A DNA stretch of 64,000 nt from Proteocatella sphenisci DSM 23131 (GCF_000423525.1 NZ_AUID01000001.1:1-64000), one strand, 5' to 3'. Shown: positions 34,904 through 43,879, numbered from the stretch's first letter. Notes: a model not told the origin generated them from the sequence alone. Made by a program: numbers and translations.

Positions 34904-35338
34904 TTATTCAAGTGCCAATAACTCAGATTTCACTACGCCATTTAATACTTTCAAATTTTCTATAAGTGTATCGATGTCTGTCTCCATCTTTGATATTTCT
35001 ATTGTTATAGATACATTTGCAATTTTATTTATTGGCAAATCCTGATTTATTGTCAAAATGTTTACATTGTTATTTGAAAGATGTTTTAAAATTGAAGACA
35101 AGGTTCCTCTTTCATCCTTAAGAAGAAAAGATAATATTGCCTTGTTACCAACCATACCTTCTGAAAGCCCAAATACATAATCCTTATATTTATAAAATGT
35201 GCTTCTTGAGATATCTACTTTTTTAACTGCCTCTGATATCCCTTTTACACTGTTGGTCCTTAGCAGTTCTTTTGCGGTTAAAACTTTTTCAAAAACATCC
35301 GGTAAAACACTGCTGTCAATTACTAAAAATTTCTTCAA
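34904..35338 (-). CDS. HTH/ACT domain protein (UPF0735, PheB-like)
   Basis: Residues about 1-65 carry a helix-turn-helix ([23 protein letters not shown] in two parts, followed by FYKYKDYVF). Residues about 70-144 form an ACT domain ([37 protein letters not shown]), which in relatives binds an amino acid such as phenylalanine. The TTG at 35338 is preferred because GGGGGAT is eight bases upstream; an ATG at 35353 gives five more residues but has no ribosome site. It overlaps the GIY-YIG gene and precedes DAHP synthase, so it is a likely aromatic amino acid sensor. Confidence 0.85.
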   Translation of the reverse strand: MKKFLVIDSSVLPDVFEKVLTAKELLRTNSVKGISEAVKKVDISRSTFYKYKDYVFGLSEGMVGNKAILSFLLKDERGTLSSILKHLSNNNVNILTINQDLPINKIANVSITIEISKMETDIDTLIENLKVLNGVVKSELLALE

Positions 35339-35615
35339 CTGGAAATCCCCCATTCAATTTATTTACATTTATCATTTCTATTTTTTTATCTCTTGTCATG
35401 CGCTTTATCTGTCCTTCTCTTTTTAAGGCCTCACTCATAGAAGAAAACTCTTCTGAGTAAACAAGTTTTACAGGAATTCTGCCACGTGTATACTTAGCAC
35501 CCTTTGCGCAGTTGTGCGCGCCAATCCTTTGGTTTAAATCCACCGTATAGCCTGTGTATAGTGTGTCATCCGCACATTTAACTATATATATATAATGCTT
35601 TTTATTTTGTCCCAT
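35316..35615 (-). CDS. GIY-YIG domain protein (UPF0213, YazA-like)
   Basis: A 99-aa stand-alone GIY-YIG domain. YIYIVKCADDTLYTGYTVDLNQRI gives the GIY and YIG-like strands with the catalytic Arg; AKYTRGRIPVKLVYSEEF and the EALKREGQIKRM helix with its Glu complete the fold. Function is not established for this group; nuclease activity has been shown for some relatives. Its ATG overlaps the stop of the upstream membrane protein gene (TAATG), and its end overlaps the HTH/ACT gene, so all are translated from one message. Confidence 0.9.
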   Translation of the reverse strand: MGQNKKHYIYIVKCADDTLYTGYTVDLNQRIGAHNCAKGAKYTRGRIPVKLVYSEEFSSMSEALKREGQIKRMTRDKKIEMINVNKLNGGFPVEEIFSN

Positions 35616-36874
35616 TAGGTAAATATTCTCACTTTAATTATCCTGTTTTTAGATACAAGTTCTACAATGAATTTATAATTATAATAGTTTACAATCTCTC
35701 CATTTTTAGGAAGTCTTCCCAGAACACCTATGATAAATCCCCCAAAAGACTCAAACTCTTCAGATTCAAACGTTGTCCCTATAAGGTCGTTAAGTTCATC
35801 TAATTTTATATTACCATTTACTACATACTCATCTTCTTTTATTACTTCTATATCACTCTCGATGCTTTCATCGAATTCATCATTTATTTCACCAAATATA
35901 CTTTCAATAATATCTTCCATAGTCACCAGACCCGCAACCCCACCATACTCATCTAAAACTATAGCTATATGGTTTCTGTCGCCTTTCATCTGTTTAAAGA
36001 AATCAGAAATTTTAATGAATTCAAAAGTCATAAGAGGATCTCTCATATAATCTTCAACTTTAAAATTGAGTGAAAAGTCTTTTTCTGATATGTTGCTGAA
36101 AAAAAGGTCTTTCGCATATAACATGCCCGAGATATTATCAATAGTATCATCATATACTGGCAATCTCGAGAACTTCTTGGTATTGAAAATTTCCAGAACT
36201 TCATCATAACTTGCATCTTTGGATATAGCCAGTACGTCCATTCTTTGGATCATTAAATCACCTACCCGCAGATCTCCAAATTCAAAGATGTTATATATCA
36301 TGTCTTTTTCTTCTTTTTCAAGTATACCTTCTTTGCTTGATACATCTACAATTGTCTTTAACTCTTCGTGAGTAATAAATGGTTTTTTATCATCCGGAGT
36401 ACCACCTAAAAGCTTGATGATACGATTTGTCAATTTAGTAAGAACATATAGCAGAGGCGAAAATATTACCGAAAGAAAGTTTATAATAGGTGCAACTAGT
36501 AATGCGAATTTTTCAGGGTACTGCATAGCAAGACTTTTCGGAGTTATTTCTCCAAATATAAGTATCAACACTGTCATAGATATAGTTGCAAGCCCTACCC
36601 CCCTGGTTCCAAAAATAGAAATCGCCAATACCGTAGCAACTGCTGATGCACCAGTATTGACCGCGTTATTACCCAGAAGAATGGCTCCCAGCATTTTATT
36701 AGGTGTGTTTAGCATTTTCTCTATTGTATCTGCATTTTTAACTTTAGATTCCACCATATGTCTTAACCGTATTTTACTTAAAGACATAAGCGATGTTTCT
36801 GAGGCTGAAAAAAAACCCGAAACAAATATCAATATAATAAGCAAGATTAGTTGCATATATGTATTTACTTCCAT
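35615..36874 (-). CDS. CNNM/CorC-type membrane protein (hemolysin family)
   Basis: Three modules: an N-terminal DUF21 membrane domain with about four hydrophobic segments (residues 1-190, LILLIILIFVSGFFSASET, AILLGNNAVNTGASA, FGEITPKSLA), a CBS pair (about 205-330) and a C-terminal CorC/HlyC domain (about 345-419). Relatives of the CNNM group export magnesium or affect cobalt and magnesium resistance; the old name hemolysin is misleading. AAGGAG precedes the ATG. It heads the run that ends with DAHP synthase. A magnesium transporter gene, corA, lies 2 kb away on the other strand. Confidence 0.92.
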   Translation of the reverse strand: MEVNTYMQLILLIILIFVSGFFSASETSLMSLSKIRLRHMVESKVKNADTIEKMLNTPNKMLGAILLGNNAVNTGASAVATVLAISIFGTRGVGLATISMTVLILIFGEITPKSLAMQYPEKFALLVAPIINFLSVIFSPLLYVLTKLTNRIIKLLGGTPDDKKPFITHEELKTIVDVSSKEGILEKEEKDMIYNIFEFGDLRVGDLMIQRMDVLAISKDASYDEVLEIFNTKKFSRLPVYDDTIDNISGMLYAKDLFFSNISEKDFSLNFKVEDYMRDPLMTFEFIKISDFFKQMKGDRNHIAIVLDEYGGVAGLVTMEDIIESIFGEINDEFDESIESDIEVIKEDEYVVNGNIKLDELNDLIGTTFESEEFESFGGFIIGVLGRLPKNGEIVNYYNYKFIVELVSKNRIIKVRIFT

Positions 36875-36978
36875 ACTTTCTCCTTAATTTAATAATAGAA
36901 TTTATTTGTAAATATTTCTTCACTGAATTAAATTATACAACAGAATCAAACAAATTGCACTATAAAGCAATATTAAAA

Positions 36979-37007
36979 TTGTAAATTTTTCATATGATTG
37001 ATATAAT
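36979..37007 (+). promoter_or_regulatory. Promoter of the pyrophosphatase-corA pair
   Basis: -35 TTGTAA (36979-36984) and a perfect -10 TATAAT (37002-37007) with a 17-base spacer. The start would be near 37014, just at the GGAGG ribosome site, so the leader is only about 13 bases. Confidence 0.75.
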
Positions 37008-37026
37008 GTCAATGGAGGTAATAATT

Positions 37027-38652
37027 ATGAAAACACTTATTTTTGGACACAAGAACCCAGATACAGATTCAGTCTGCAGCGCTATAGCATATTCTCACTT
37101 AAAAAATTCAATGAATGAAAATACCGAGCCCAGAGTTCTTGGAGAAATTAAGAACGAAGCTAAATACGTATTAGACTATTTTAAATTACCCTACCCTGAA
37201 ATTTTAGATAATGTAAAGTCTCAGCTAAAAGACGCTCCCTATCATAGATCCCTGCCTGTAGACGAACACAACTCCTACCTTAAGGCTTTTAAAACTATGG
37301 ATCTAAATGCTTTGAATACCATAGCCATAACAGACAAAAACAACTATCTAACTGGAATTCTAAGCATAAAAGATATAGCTATGGAACTCATTAAAGGTGA
37401 TTTTAAAAACCTTAATTCAGTCTTTAATAATATAGTAGTACAAATCGATGCAAAAATCCTTGTTTGTGCAGGTCTTAATGAATCATCTCCTGTTATAGGT
37501 AATATTTCCGTTGCCGCAGACTATTATAAGTCTTTAAATGACACTTACAATGAAAATGACATTGTAATCACAGGTGATGTGTTCCCACTAATTGAAAAGC
37601 TACTTGAATATAATGTAAGGCTTGTGATAATATGTAGTGAAACATTAATTCCCGATGAAATTATAAATATAGCTGACAAAAAAAACATAGCCATAATTCA
37701 GACCAATAAAGATACTTATGCTGTGAGTAAGATAATACAGCAATGTAATTCCGTAAAAAATATAATGAAAAACAATGATATAGTAAAGCTGAGCATAAAT
37801 GATTATATTACTGATGTCAAAGAGGAAATTTCCAACACTAATTATAGAAATTATCCTATTGTAGATTCGGATGGTAAATATCTTGGATTTATTGACAGAA
37901 AGTCGTTATCTGCTACTTCTAGAAAAAAAGTGATACTCGTGGACCATAACGAGGAAAATCAAAGTGTATACGGACTTAATGAAGCTAGCGTTTTGGAAAT
38001 TATAGATCATCACAAACTTGGAGGGCTGACATCTATCGAGCCCATACACTTTTTGAATTATCCAGTTGGTTCCACATGCACCATAGTGTTTCAACAATTC
38101 GAATTTAACAAAATAAGTATACCTGCAGATATAGCGGGAATACTCATAAGTGGTATATTATCTGATACACTTTCATTTAAGTCACCTACATGTACACATC
38201 ATGATATTGTGGCAGTCAAGGAATTAAATAAAATAGCAAAACTTAATATAGAAGAACATTTTTCAAATATGTACAAAGCCGCCTGTTCGACAGAAAATCT
38301 TACAATAGAAGAACTACTCTACACCGATTCAAAAGAATTTACAAATGTAAATGAAAAGTTCAGAATTTCACAGTTCTTTACGTCAGACCTGACTTTTATG
38401 GAAAATAATAAATTAGAAATCCTAAAAAAACTCAAAAGTGAATCCTCTGATAATAATTACTTTATATTCTTGCTCACAATAACTGATATAATAAATGAAG
38501 GTTCTTTTTTATATTATTTCTGCAAAGATCATAATTTTATATCAAGAGCATTTGACTGTAATGATACACAAGGTACTTTCGTTGAAAATATTGTTTCTAG
38601 AAAGAAACAAATTATTCCACAGATAATATCTGAACTTAACAGTAAGATGTAA
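37027..38652 (+). CDS. ppaC: Manganese-dependent inorganic pyrophosphatase with CBS/DRTGG insert
   Basis: Family II (DHH) pyrophosphatase. HKNPDTDSVCSAIAY near the N-terminus carries metal ligands; VDHNE and EIIDHHKLGG (DHH) follow the insert; the DHHA2 domain forms the C-terminus. Between about residues 60 and 295 lies a regulatory insert: CBS, DRTGG-like and CBS segments (TIAITDKNNYLTGILSIKDI, RNYPIVDSDGKYLGFIDRKSL). In related clostridial enzymes this insert binds adenine nucleotides and adjusts activity. The ATG at 37027 has GGAGG upstream; the longer ORF from 36994 would start inside the promoter. Length 541 aa. Confidence 0.93.
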   Translation: MKTLIFGHKNPDTDSVCSAIAYSHLKNSMNENTEPRVLGEIKNEAKYVLDYFKLPYPEILDNVKSQLKDAPYHRSLPVDEHNSYLKAFKTMDLNALNTIAITDKNNYLTGILSIKDIAMELIKGDFKNLNSVFNNIVVQIDAKILVCAGLNESSPVIGNISVAADYYKSLNDTYNENDIVITGDVFPLIEKLLEYNVRLVIICSETLIPDEIINIADKKNIAIIQTNKDTYAVSKIIQQCNSVKNIMKNNDIVKLSINDYITDVKEEISNTNYRNYPIVDSDGKYLGFIDRKSLSATSRKKVILVDHNEENQSVYGLNEASVLEIIDHHKLGGLTSIEPIHFLNYPVGSTCTIVFQQFEFNKISIPADIAGILISGILSDTLSFKSPTCTHHDIVAVKELNKIAKLNIEEHFSNMYKAACSTENLTIEELLYTDSKEFTNVNEKFRISQFFTSDLTFMENNKLEILKKLKSESSDNNYFIFLLTITDIINEGSFLYYFCKDHNFISRAFDCNDTQGTFVENIVSRKKQIIPQIISELNSKM

Positions 38653-38664
38653 TAGGAGCTATTT

Positions 38665-39606
38665 ATGCTAAAAATTTATAAGACAATTAATGATGCCACA
38701 AAAGAGATCAGCACACTCGATGATGGGGTATGGATTAACATGATTAATCCTACTCAGGAAGAACTTGCAAATATAAGACTGCGATATAATATAGAAGAGA
38801 GCCACCTTAAAGCAGCACTTGACGATGAAGAAAGCCCACGTATAGATGTAGAAGACGAAAGTACTCTCTTTATAATAGACGTTCCTATACCATTTGAAGA
38901 CGTCACTCTTCAAGGATCAAGAATATATGGTACCGTTCCTATAGGAATAATTATTTCAGCACATGCCATAATAACCGTGTCCACAATAGAGGTAAAGCTT
39001 CTCAATGATTTTATAAAAATGAGAGTCAAAGGATTTCATACTGGAAAAAAGACTCGAATAATCCTTCAGATGATGTACAAAAATGCGACTTATTATCTAT
39101 TTTATCTTAAACAAATCGACAGACTAAGTGAATCTATGCAAAAAGAGTTGCATAAATCCATGAAAAATGAAGAACTGCTCCAGCTTCTTTCTCTTGAAAA
39201 ATCTCTAGTATACTTTACTACCTCACTTAAATCAAATGAAATTGTATTTGAAAAAATGATGAGGCTGGATGTCATTAAACAGTATTCAGATGACAAAGAT
39301 CTTCTTGAGGATGTAATAATTGAGAATAAGCAGGCCATAGATATGTCACAGACCTACAGTAATATACTAAATGGAACCATGGCCGTTGTCGGATCTGTCA
39401 TATCTAACAATCTTAACATAGTTATGAAAGTTCTTACCTCTCTAACTATAATACTTGCTATACCTACCATAGTAGCCAGTTTTATGGGCATGAATGTGCC
39501 TGTACCAATGGCAGGAAATCCAGCTGGATTTTTAATAATCATATTGATAACTATAGTAATTACAGCTGCCTTTACCTTGTTTATGCTTAAGAAAAAACTT
39601 TTTTGA
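38665..39606 (+). CDS. corA: Magnesium/cobalt transporter CorA
   Basis: Pentameric divalent cation channel of the inner membrane. A long N-terminal cytoplasmic domain (residues 1-250) leads to two C-terminal transmembrane helices (VLTSLTIILAIPTIVASF and LIIILITIVITAAFTLF). The pore signature GMN is present as FMGMNVPVP between them. The last residues KKKLF fit the basic cytoplasmic tail. At 313 aa it is standard. Twelve bases after the pyrophosphatase gene, so probably co-transcribed; both proteins depend on or move divalent metals. Confidence 0.95.
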   Translation: MLKIYKTINDATKEISTLDDGVWINMINPTQEELANIRLRYNIEESHLKAALDDEESPRIDVEDESTLFIIDVPIPFEDVTLQGSRIYGTVPIGIIISAHAIITVSTIEVKLLNDFIKMRVKGFHTGKKTRIILQMMYKNATYYLFYLKQIDRLSESMQKELHKSMKNEELLQLLSLEKSLVYFTTSLKSNEIVFEKMMRLDVIKQYSDDKDLLEDVIIENKQAIDMSQTYSNILNGTMAVVGSVISNNLNIVMKVLTSLTIILAIPTIVASFMGMNVPVPMAGNPAGFLIIILITIVITAAFTLFMLKKKLF

Positions 39607-39618
39607 AATTATAAAATT

Positions 39619-39666
39619 AAAAGCTGTGTAAGATACCCTCTAAAGGAATTCATACACAGCTTTTTT
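39619..39666. terminator. Bidirectional terminator between corA and mtnN
   Basis: AAAAGCTGTGTA (39619-39630) pairs perfectly with TACACAGCTTTT (39653-39664), with T residues following on the plus strand and an AATTTTAT tract on the minus strand. The 22-base loop is longer than usual. The two genes converge here. Confidence 0.8.
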
Positions 39667-39670
39667 GTTT

Positions 39671-40363
39671 TTACATATTTTTCAATAGTCCTTCTATTAT
39701 ACGGATAGAGTTGTCTACTGCCAGAGGAACAAATTTTTGAAAATCTACACTTGCTCCTGTATTTGCATTATCTGATATAGATCTTATGACTATAAAAGGG
39801 ACATTGTTCTGATGCGACACTTGCGCTATACTTCCGCCTTCCATTTCTACGGCTGCTGCACTAAAAGTTTCATCCAACCATTTAACTTTATTGTTATCCG
39901 CAATAAATTGGTCTCCAGTCGCTATTATTCCTACCATAGTCTTGTTTGATTCGCTCTTTAATTCAACATTTTTAGCAATATTTATCATTGCCTGGTCGCA
40001 TTTGAAATCTAATACATCCATCCTTGGAATTTGACCATGTTTTTCTCCAAAAGCTGTACAATCTACATCATGCTGTACAAGTGAGCTCGCTATTACAACA
40101 TCTCCTGGATTGGCATCTAGACTTACGCCGCCTGCCACTCCGACGTTTATTATTTTATCAACATCAAACATGTCTACCAGTATCTGCGTACAGATTGCAG
40201 CATTAACTTTGCCTATACCACTCACTACTACTACTGCATCATGTCCCCATAATTGTCCTTCAAAAAATTCCATGCCAGCCTTATTCATAGTATCTTCGAC
40301 TTTCATTATTTTTTTAAGACTTTCTACCTCTTCTGACATTGCTCCTATTATACCTATCACCAT
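39671..40363 (-). CDS. mtnN: 5'-methylthioadenosine/S-adenosylhomocysteine nucleosidase
   Basis: Cleaves adenine from MTA, SAH and 5'-deoxyadenosine, clearing by-products of SAM-using enzymes. IGIIGAMSEEVE at the start, VVVSGIGKVNAAICTQIL, NVGVAGGVSLDANPGDVVIAS and the C-terminal EMEGGSIAQVSHQNNVPF with SDNA match the family; the glutamates of EMEG and the SDN Asp are catalytic. The ATG at 40363 (230 aa) follows AGGGGGA; an upstream start at 40390 would add nine residues inside the U32 gene. Its place beside trmR, a SAM-dependent methyltransferase, fits a recycling role. Confidence 0.95.
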   Translation of the reverse strand: MVIGIIGAMSEEVESLKKIMKVEDTMNKAGMEFFEGQLWGHDAVVVVSGIGKVNAAICTQILVDMFDVDKIINVGVAGGVSLDANPGDVVIASSLVQHDVDCTAFGEKHGQIPRMDVLDFKCDQAMINIAKNVELKSESNKTMVGIIATGDQFIADNNKVKWLDETFSAAAVEMEGGSIAQVSHQNNVPFIVIRSISDNANTGASVDFQKFVPLAVDNSIRIIEGLLKNM

Positions 40364-40364
40364 C

Positions 40365-41609
40365 TTAATTTTCCCCCTGATTTTCAACACTTACTTTTCT
40401 TATAATATAATTTTCTTTTACTTCATATCCAAAATCAATCCATACCTGTTCTTTTGGCCTTGGGGCTACGTCCATACTCTCCATATTTTCATTATAAATA
40501 GCCTTTACTGTCGTATATATAGTCTCACAGTCAGGGCCAATTATTTCAACCTTATCTCCAAGGAAAATTCTGTTTCTTACATCGATTTTAGCCATATTTT
40601 TATCAGTATCATACAAAGTTACCAGACCCATAAAATCATAATTTCTTATATATGAACTAGTTCCGTAATTCTGAGATTCTCCATCTGGTTTATCAAGATA
40701 AAAACCGCTCGTGAAATCTCTATAGCTGGCCTTTTTTACCTCTTCCATCCAAGAAGGATCGGATTTATAGTTATCCGGATTTTTATAGTACTCGTCTATT
40801 GCCATTCTATAGGCCCTTACTACTGTTGCCACATAATAAGGTGTCTTTACCCTGCCTTCTATTTTAAAACTGCTTACGCCTGCTTCTATGAGCTCTTTTA
40901 CATACTCAATCATGCACAGGTCTTTGGAGTTAAAGAAATACGTACCTCTTTCATCTTCTTCGATTGGAAAATATTCGCCAGGTCTCTTTTCTTCTACAAG
41001 TGAGTATTTCCATCTGCATGGATGCGCACATGATCCTCTGTTTGCATCTCTTCCCGTCATATAGTTGCTCATAAGACAGCGCCCTGAATATGAAATGCAC
41101 ATTGCTCCATGTACAAATGATTCTATATCCATATCTTCTGGTATTTCATCACGTATTTTTTTTATTTCTTCAAAAGATAACTCTCTTGCTGTAACAACTC
41201 TTTTTACACCTTGTCTGTACCAAAAATTCGCACTGTTAAAGTTTGTATTATTCGCCTGCGTGCTCAGATGAATTTCCATATCAGGAACTGTATCTTTTGC
41301 TATCATAAGGACACCTGGATCGGCCACAATAATTGCATCTATTCCTATTTCTTCAAGGTATTTAAGGTAATTTTCCAAACCTTCAAAATCATCGTTGTGA
41401 GGTATGATATTACAAGTTACATATATTTTTTTATTATTTTTCTTTACAAAATCTACAGCCTCTTTCATTTGCTCTTCAGTGAAATTCTTTGATGCCGTTC
41501 TAAGCCCAAAATTTTCACCCGCAATATAGACTGCATCTGCTCCATATAGTATGGCCATTTTCAATTTTTCTAAATCACCTGCTGGAGCTAATAACTCAAT
41601 TTTATTCAT
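40365..41609 (-). CDS. trhP2: U32 family tRNA hydroxylation protein (TrhP2-like)
   Basis: In Bacillus subtilis the U32 proteins YrrN and YrrO (TrhP1, TrhP2) work with prephenate to form 5-hydroxyuridine at tRNA position 34, and TrmR (YrrM) then methylates it. This 414-aa protein follows trmR, as YrrO does. IELLAPAGDLEKLKMAI, YGADAVYIAGENFGLR, FVHGAMCISYSGRC and NRGSCAHPCRWKYSL give the barrel with its cluster cysteines. The ATG at 41609 has AAAGGA six bases upstream and fits the family start. No separate TrhP1-like gene is here. E. coli TrhP (YegQ) is a single protein of similar kind. Confidence 0.85.
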   Translation of the reverse strand: MNKIELLAPAGDLEKLKMAILYGADAVYIAGENFGLRTASKNFTEEQMKEAVDFVKKNNKKIYVTCNIIPHNDDFEGLENYLKYLEEIGIDAIIVADPGVLMIAKDTVPDMEIHLSTQANNTNFNSANFWYRQGVKRVVTARELSFEEIKKIRDEIPEDMDIESFVHGAMCISYSGRCLMSNYMTGRDANRGSCAHPCRWKYSLVEEKRPGEYFPIEEDERGTYFFNSKDLCMIEYVKELIEAGVSSFKIEGRVKTPYYVATVVRAYRMAIDEYYKNPDNYKSDPSWMEEVKKASYRDFTSGFYLDKPDGESQNYGTSSYIRNYDFMGLVTLYDTDKNMAKIDVRNRIFLGDKVEIIGPDCETIYTTVKAIYNENMESMDVAPRPKEQVWIDFGYEVKENYIIRKVSVENQGEN

Positions 41610-41652
41610 TGCAAATCCTTTCATATTTAAATGTGATATATTGAAAATATAA

Positions 41653-42309
41653 TTATCTTTTATAGGTTATTGCCAATCCATCACCAATTGGTACTAAAGT
41701 TGTATAAAACGACTCATTTTCAGTCGTAAGGTAATCCAGATATTGGTTCATTCTTCTATATATGGTCCTTTGTCTTCGTTCTACTGAACAAATTTCCGGT
41801 TCACAGACCATAGCTTTGTGAAAAATATTATCAGATATTATTATGCCTCCAGATCTTACTTTTTCAAATATCATATCAAAGAATAGCCTGTATTGGCCTT
41901 TTGCTGCATCTATAAATACCAGATCATATAAACCATTTTCAATTATAGCTCCTGCCTCAAGGACATCCACATTAATAATATCTATTTCATCCTGGAAACC
42001 AGCTCTTTTAACATATTCGATTGCTTTCAAATATCTTTTTTCATTTCTCTCTATTGTGGTTATCTTACAGTTTCCTTTTAATTCTGTACATATCATTATA
42101 GATGAGTATCCTATGGCTGTCCCAAATTCGAGTATATTATAAGGTTTGTTTATATGCACAATTGTTTTCAAAAGAGCCAGTGTATCTCTGGTAACTATAG
42201 GTACTACATTTTCTTTTGCGTACAATTCCATCTCTTCTTGAATATTAGAAACTGCATGAGTTCTCTCAGTTATATATTTCTCTACTTTGTCATTTGTAAT
42301 ATTACTCAT
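41653..42309 (-). CDS. trmR: tRNA 5-hydroxyuridine methyltransferase TrmR
   Basis: SAM-dependent O-methyltransferase of the YrrM group (class I fold). The SAM motif is ILEFGTAIGYSSIMI; KITTIERNEKRYL is the acidic second strand; YDLVFIDAAKGQYRLFF and GGIIISDNIFHKAMV hold the metal-binding residues of the catechol-methyltransferase-like family. At 218 aa it is standard. It forms 5-methoxyuridine at wobble position 34 in Bacillus; the order mltG-trmR-U32 matches yrrL-yrrM-yrrN/O, which supports the call. GGAAGGA precedes the ATG. Confidence 0.9.
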   Translation of the reverse strand: MSNITNDKVEKYITERTHAVSNIQEEMELYAKENVVPIVTRDTLALLKTIVHINKPYNILEFGTAIGYSSIMICTELKGNCKITTIERNEKRYLKAIEYVKRAGFQDEIDIINVDVLEAGAIIENGLYDLVFIDAAKGQYRLFFDMIFEKVRSGGIIISDNIFHKAMVCEPEICSVERRQRTIYRRMNQYLDYLTTENESFYTTLVPIGDGLAITYKR

Positions 42310-42324
42310 TTTATTCCTTCCACT

Positions 42325-43335
42325 TTAATTTCCGAGATATTTGGCTTTATTTTTTAGATGCTCTTCGTACGTTTCACTATATACCTGTTCTCCGCTTCCA
42401 TCATTTTTTGCAAGAAAATACAGATATTGTGTATCTGCAGGCTGAAGCACAGCCATAATAGCTTTTTCGCCAGGAGAGGCTATGGCAGTTTTGGGAAGTC
42501 CCTTGTACATGTAGGTATTGTATGGGGAATCTATACTTATGTCTTCATAAGATAGAATCGGTTTTCTTTCTCCTAAAATGTACTGTACTGTTGCACAAGA
42601 CTGAAGTGACATGTCTATATCAAGTCTTTTGATAAAAACAGATGCAACAAGAGGCATCTCTTCTTCTATCGCCGCTTCTCTTTCGACTATAGATGCCAGT
42701 ATTATAACTTGATTTACGCTCATACCTGTAGATTCTATATTTGAAGCTATATTTTTTTTATAAATAATATCAAATTGGGAAAGCATCTTGTCTGCAATTT
42801 CTTCAGAAGGCGTATTTTCTTTAAAATGATACGTTCTTGGGAATAAATAGCCTTCTAAAGTTGTTATATTTTCATCTTTTAAAAATTCATATTTATCTCT
42901 GAATATGTCCGGGTCATTAACAACCCTCATAAAATCGGCACCACTTCCAATACCGGCTTCCTCTATTTTTCTCGATATTTGAATAGCCTCATATCCTTCT
43001 GGAACGGTTAGTTTTTTCCCTTGATAATTATCACCGTCAATAAATTTTTGCAGTATTTCACTTGCTTTCATTGATTTCGTTATTATATATTCACCAGCTT
43101 GTATATTGGTTTTGTCATTTTCTGTCGCATATTTTTTAAGTGCTTTGGCATTTTTAATATATCCATATTCTTCCAACTCACTCGCAACTGTAGTTACATT
43201 TGTTCCCGATTTTACTTCATATATAATTTCTTCACTGTCATTTGCATCTACAGCCGACAACTTGTCTTCTTGAGAACATCCAGAAATAACTAAAGAAGAA
43301 ATTAATAAAAGAGAAATTAATATTTTTTTTATCAT
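42325..43335 (-). CDS. mltG: Endolytic transglycosylase MltG, lipoprotein form
   Basis: Cuts nascent glycan strands and so limits peptidoglycan length. The N-terminus is a lipoprotein signal (hydrophobic stretch, then LVISGC with Cys20 for lipidation), whereas many MltG proteins have a transmembrane anchor. A LysM-like segment (about 40-110) and the YceG domain follow: TLEGYLFPRTYHF, NQVIILASIVEREA with the catalytic Glu, and SPYNTYMYKGLPKTAIASPGE in two parts. At 336 aa it is standard. It overlaps the upstream Nudix gene by four bases. Confidence 0.92.
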   Translation of the reverse strand: MIKKILISLLLISSLVISGCSQEDKLSAVDANDSEEIIYEVKSGTNVTTVASELEEYGYIKNAKALKKYATENDKTNIQAGEYIITKSMKASEILQKFIDGDNYQGKKLTVPEGYEAIQISRKIEEAGIGSGADFMRVVNDPDIFRDKYEFLKDENITTLEGYLFPRTYHFKENTPSEEIADKMLSQFDIIYKKNIASNIESTGMSVNQVIILASIVEREAAIEEEMPLVASVFIKRLDIDMSLQSCATVQYILGERKPILSYEDISIDSPYNTYMYKGLPKTAIASPGEKAIMAVLQPADTQYLYFLAKNDGSGEQVYSETYEEHLKNKAKYLGN

Positions 43336-43877
43336 ATTATAGATTCCTTTTCAATGTAATCACTGTACATCATTACGCCAAGTATAGTTTTTGCATCAAC
43401 AATTTCCTTGCTGTAAATCATTTTTTTCGTTTCTTCAAGGGAAAGCTCTATTATCTCAATATCTTCATCTTCATCAAAATTGGTACTTCCCTTGTCTGTA
43501 GCATCCAAAAAGTAAATATGCCCAACTTCATTAGAAAATCCTGGAGTAGTATAAAAATATGTCATATATCTAAGATTTTCTATATCGTATCCAGTTTCTT
43601 CTTTAAATTCTCTTACTATTGCATCATCAGGCTTTTCTCCTGGCTCCAATTTTCCTGCTGGAATCTCTAGTATTTCTTTCTCAATCGATTTTCTGAATTG
43701 CTTTACCAGAACAAGCTTTTTATACCTGGTCACTCCTACTGCACAAACTGCACCACAGTGATTGACAATCTCTCTGACTGAAGTTTTCCCTTCTGAGATT
43801 TCGACTATATCTACCTTTAAAGATACTACCTTACCGTCATATATCTGTTTAGTGCTCAAAGTTTTCTCTTTTGTCAT
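43332..43877 (-). CDS. nudF: Nudix hydrolase, probable ADP-ribose pyrophosphatase
   Basis: The Nudix box GX5EX7REUXEEXGU is complete at residues 75-97 (GKLEPGE...REFKEETGY). The preceding strands VREIVNHCGAVCAVGV and KQFRKSIEKEILEIPAG, and VGHIYFLDATD after the box, place it with the ADP-ribose pyrophosphatases of YqkG/NudF type. At 181 aa it is typical. Substrate is inferred. It lies between recN and mltG with three-base spacing to one and a four-base overlap with the other. Confidence 0.92.
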   Translation of the reverse strand: MTKEKTLSTKQIYDGKVVSLKVDIVEISEGKTSVREIVNHCGAVCAVGVTRYKKLVLVKQFRKSIEKEILEIPAGKLEPGEKPDDAIVREFKEETGYDIENLRYMTYFYTTPGFSNEVGHIYFLDATDKGSTNFDEDEDIEIIELSLEETKKMIYSKEIVDAKTILGVMMYSDYIEKESII

Positions 43878-43879
43878 TA

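Noticed and set aside
40110-40655. A 181-codon plus-strand frame across the mtnN/U32 junction
   Set aside because: It runs opposite two clear genes that meet with a one-base gap, and shows no family pattern or ribosome site.
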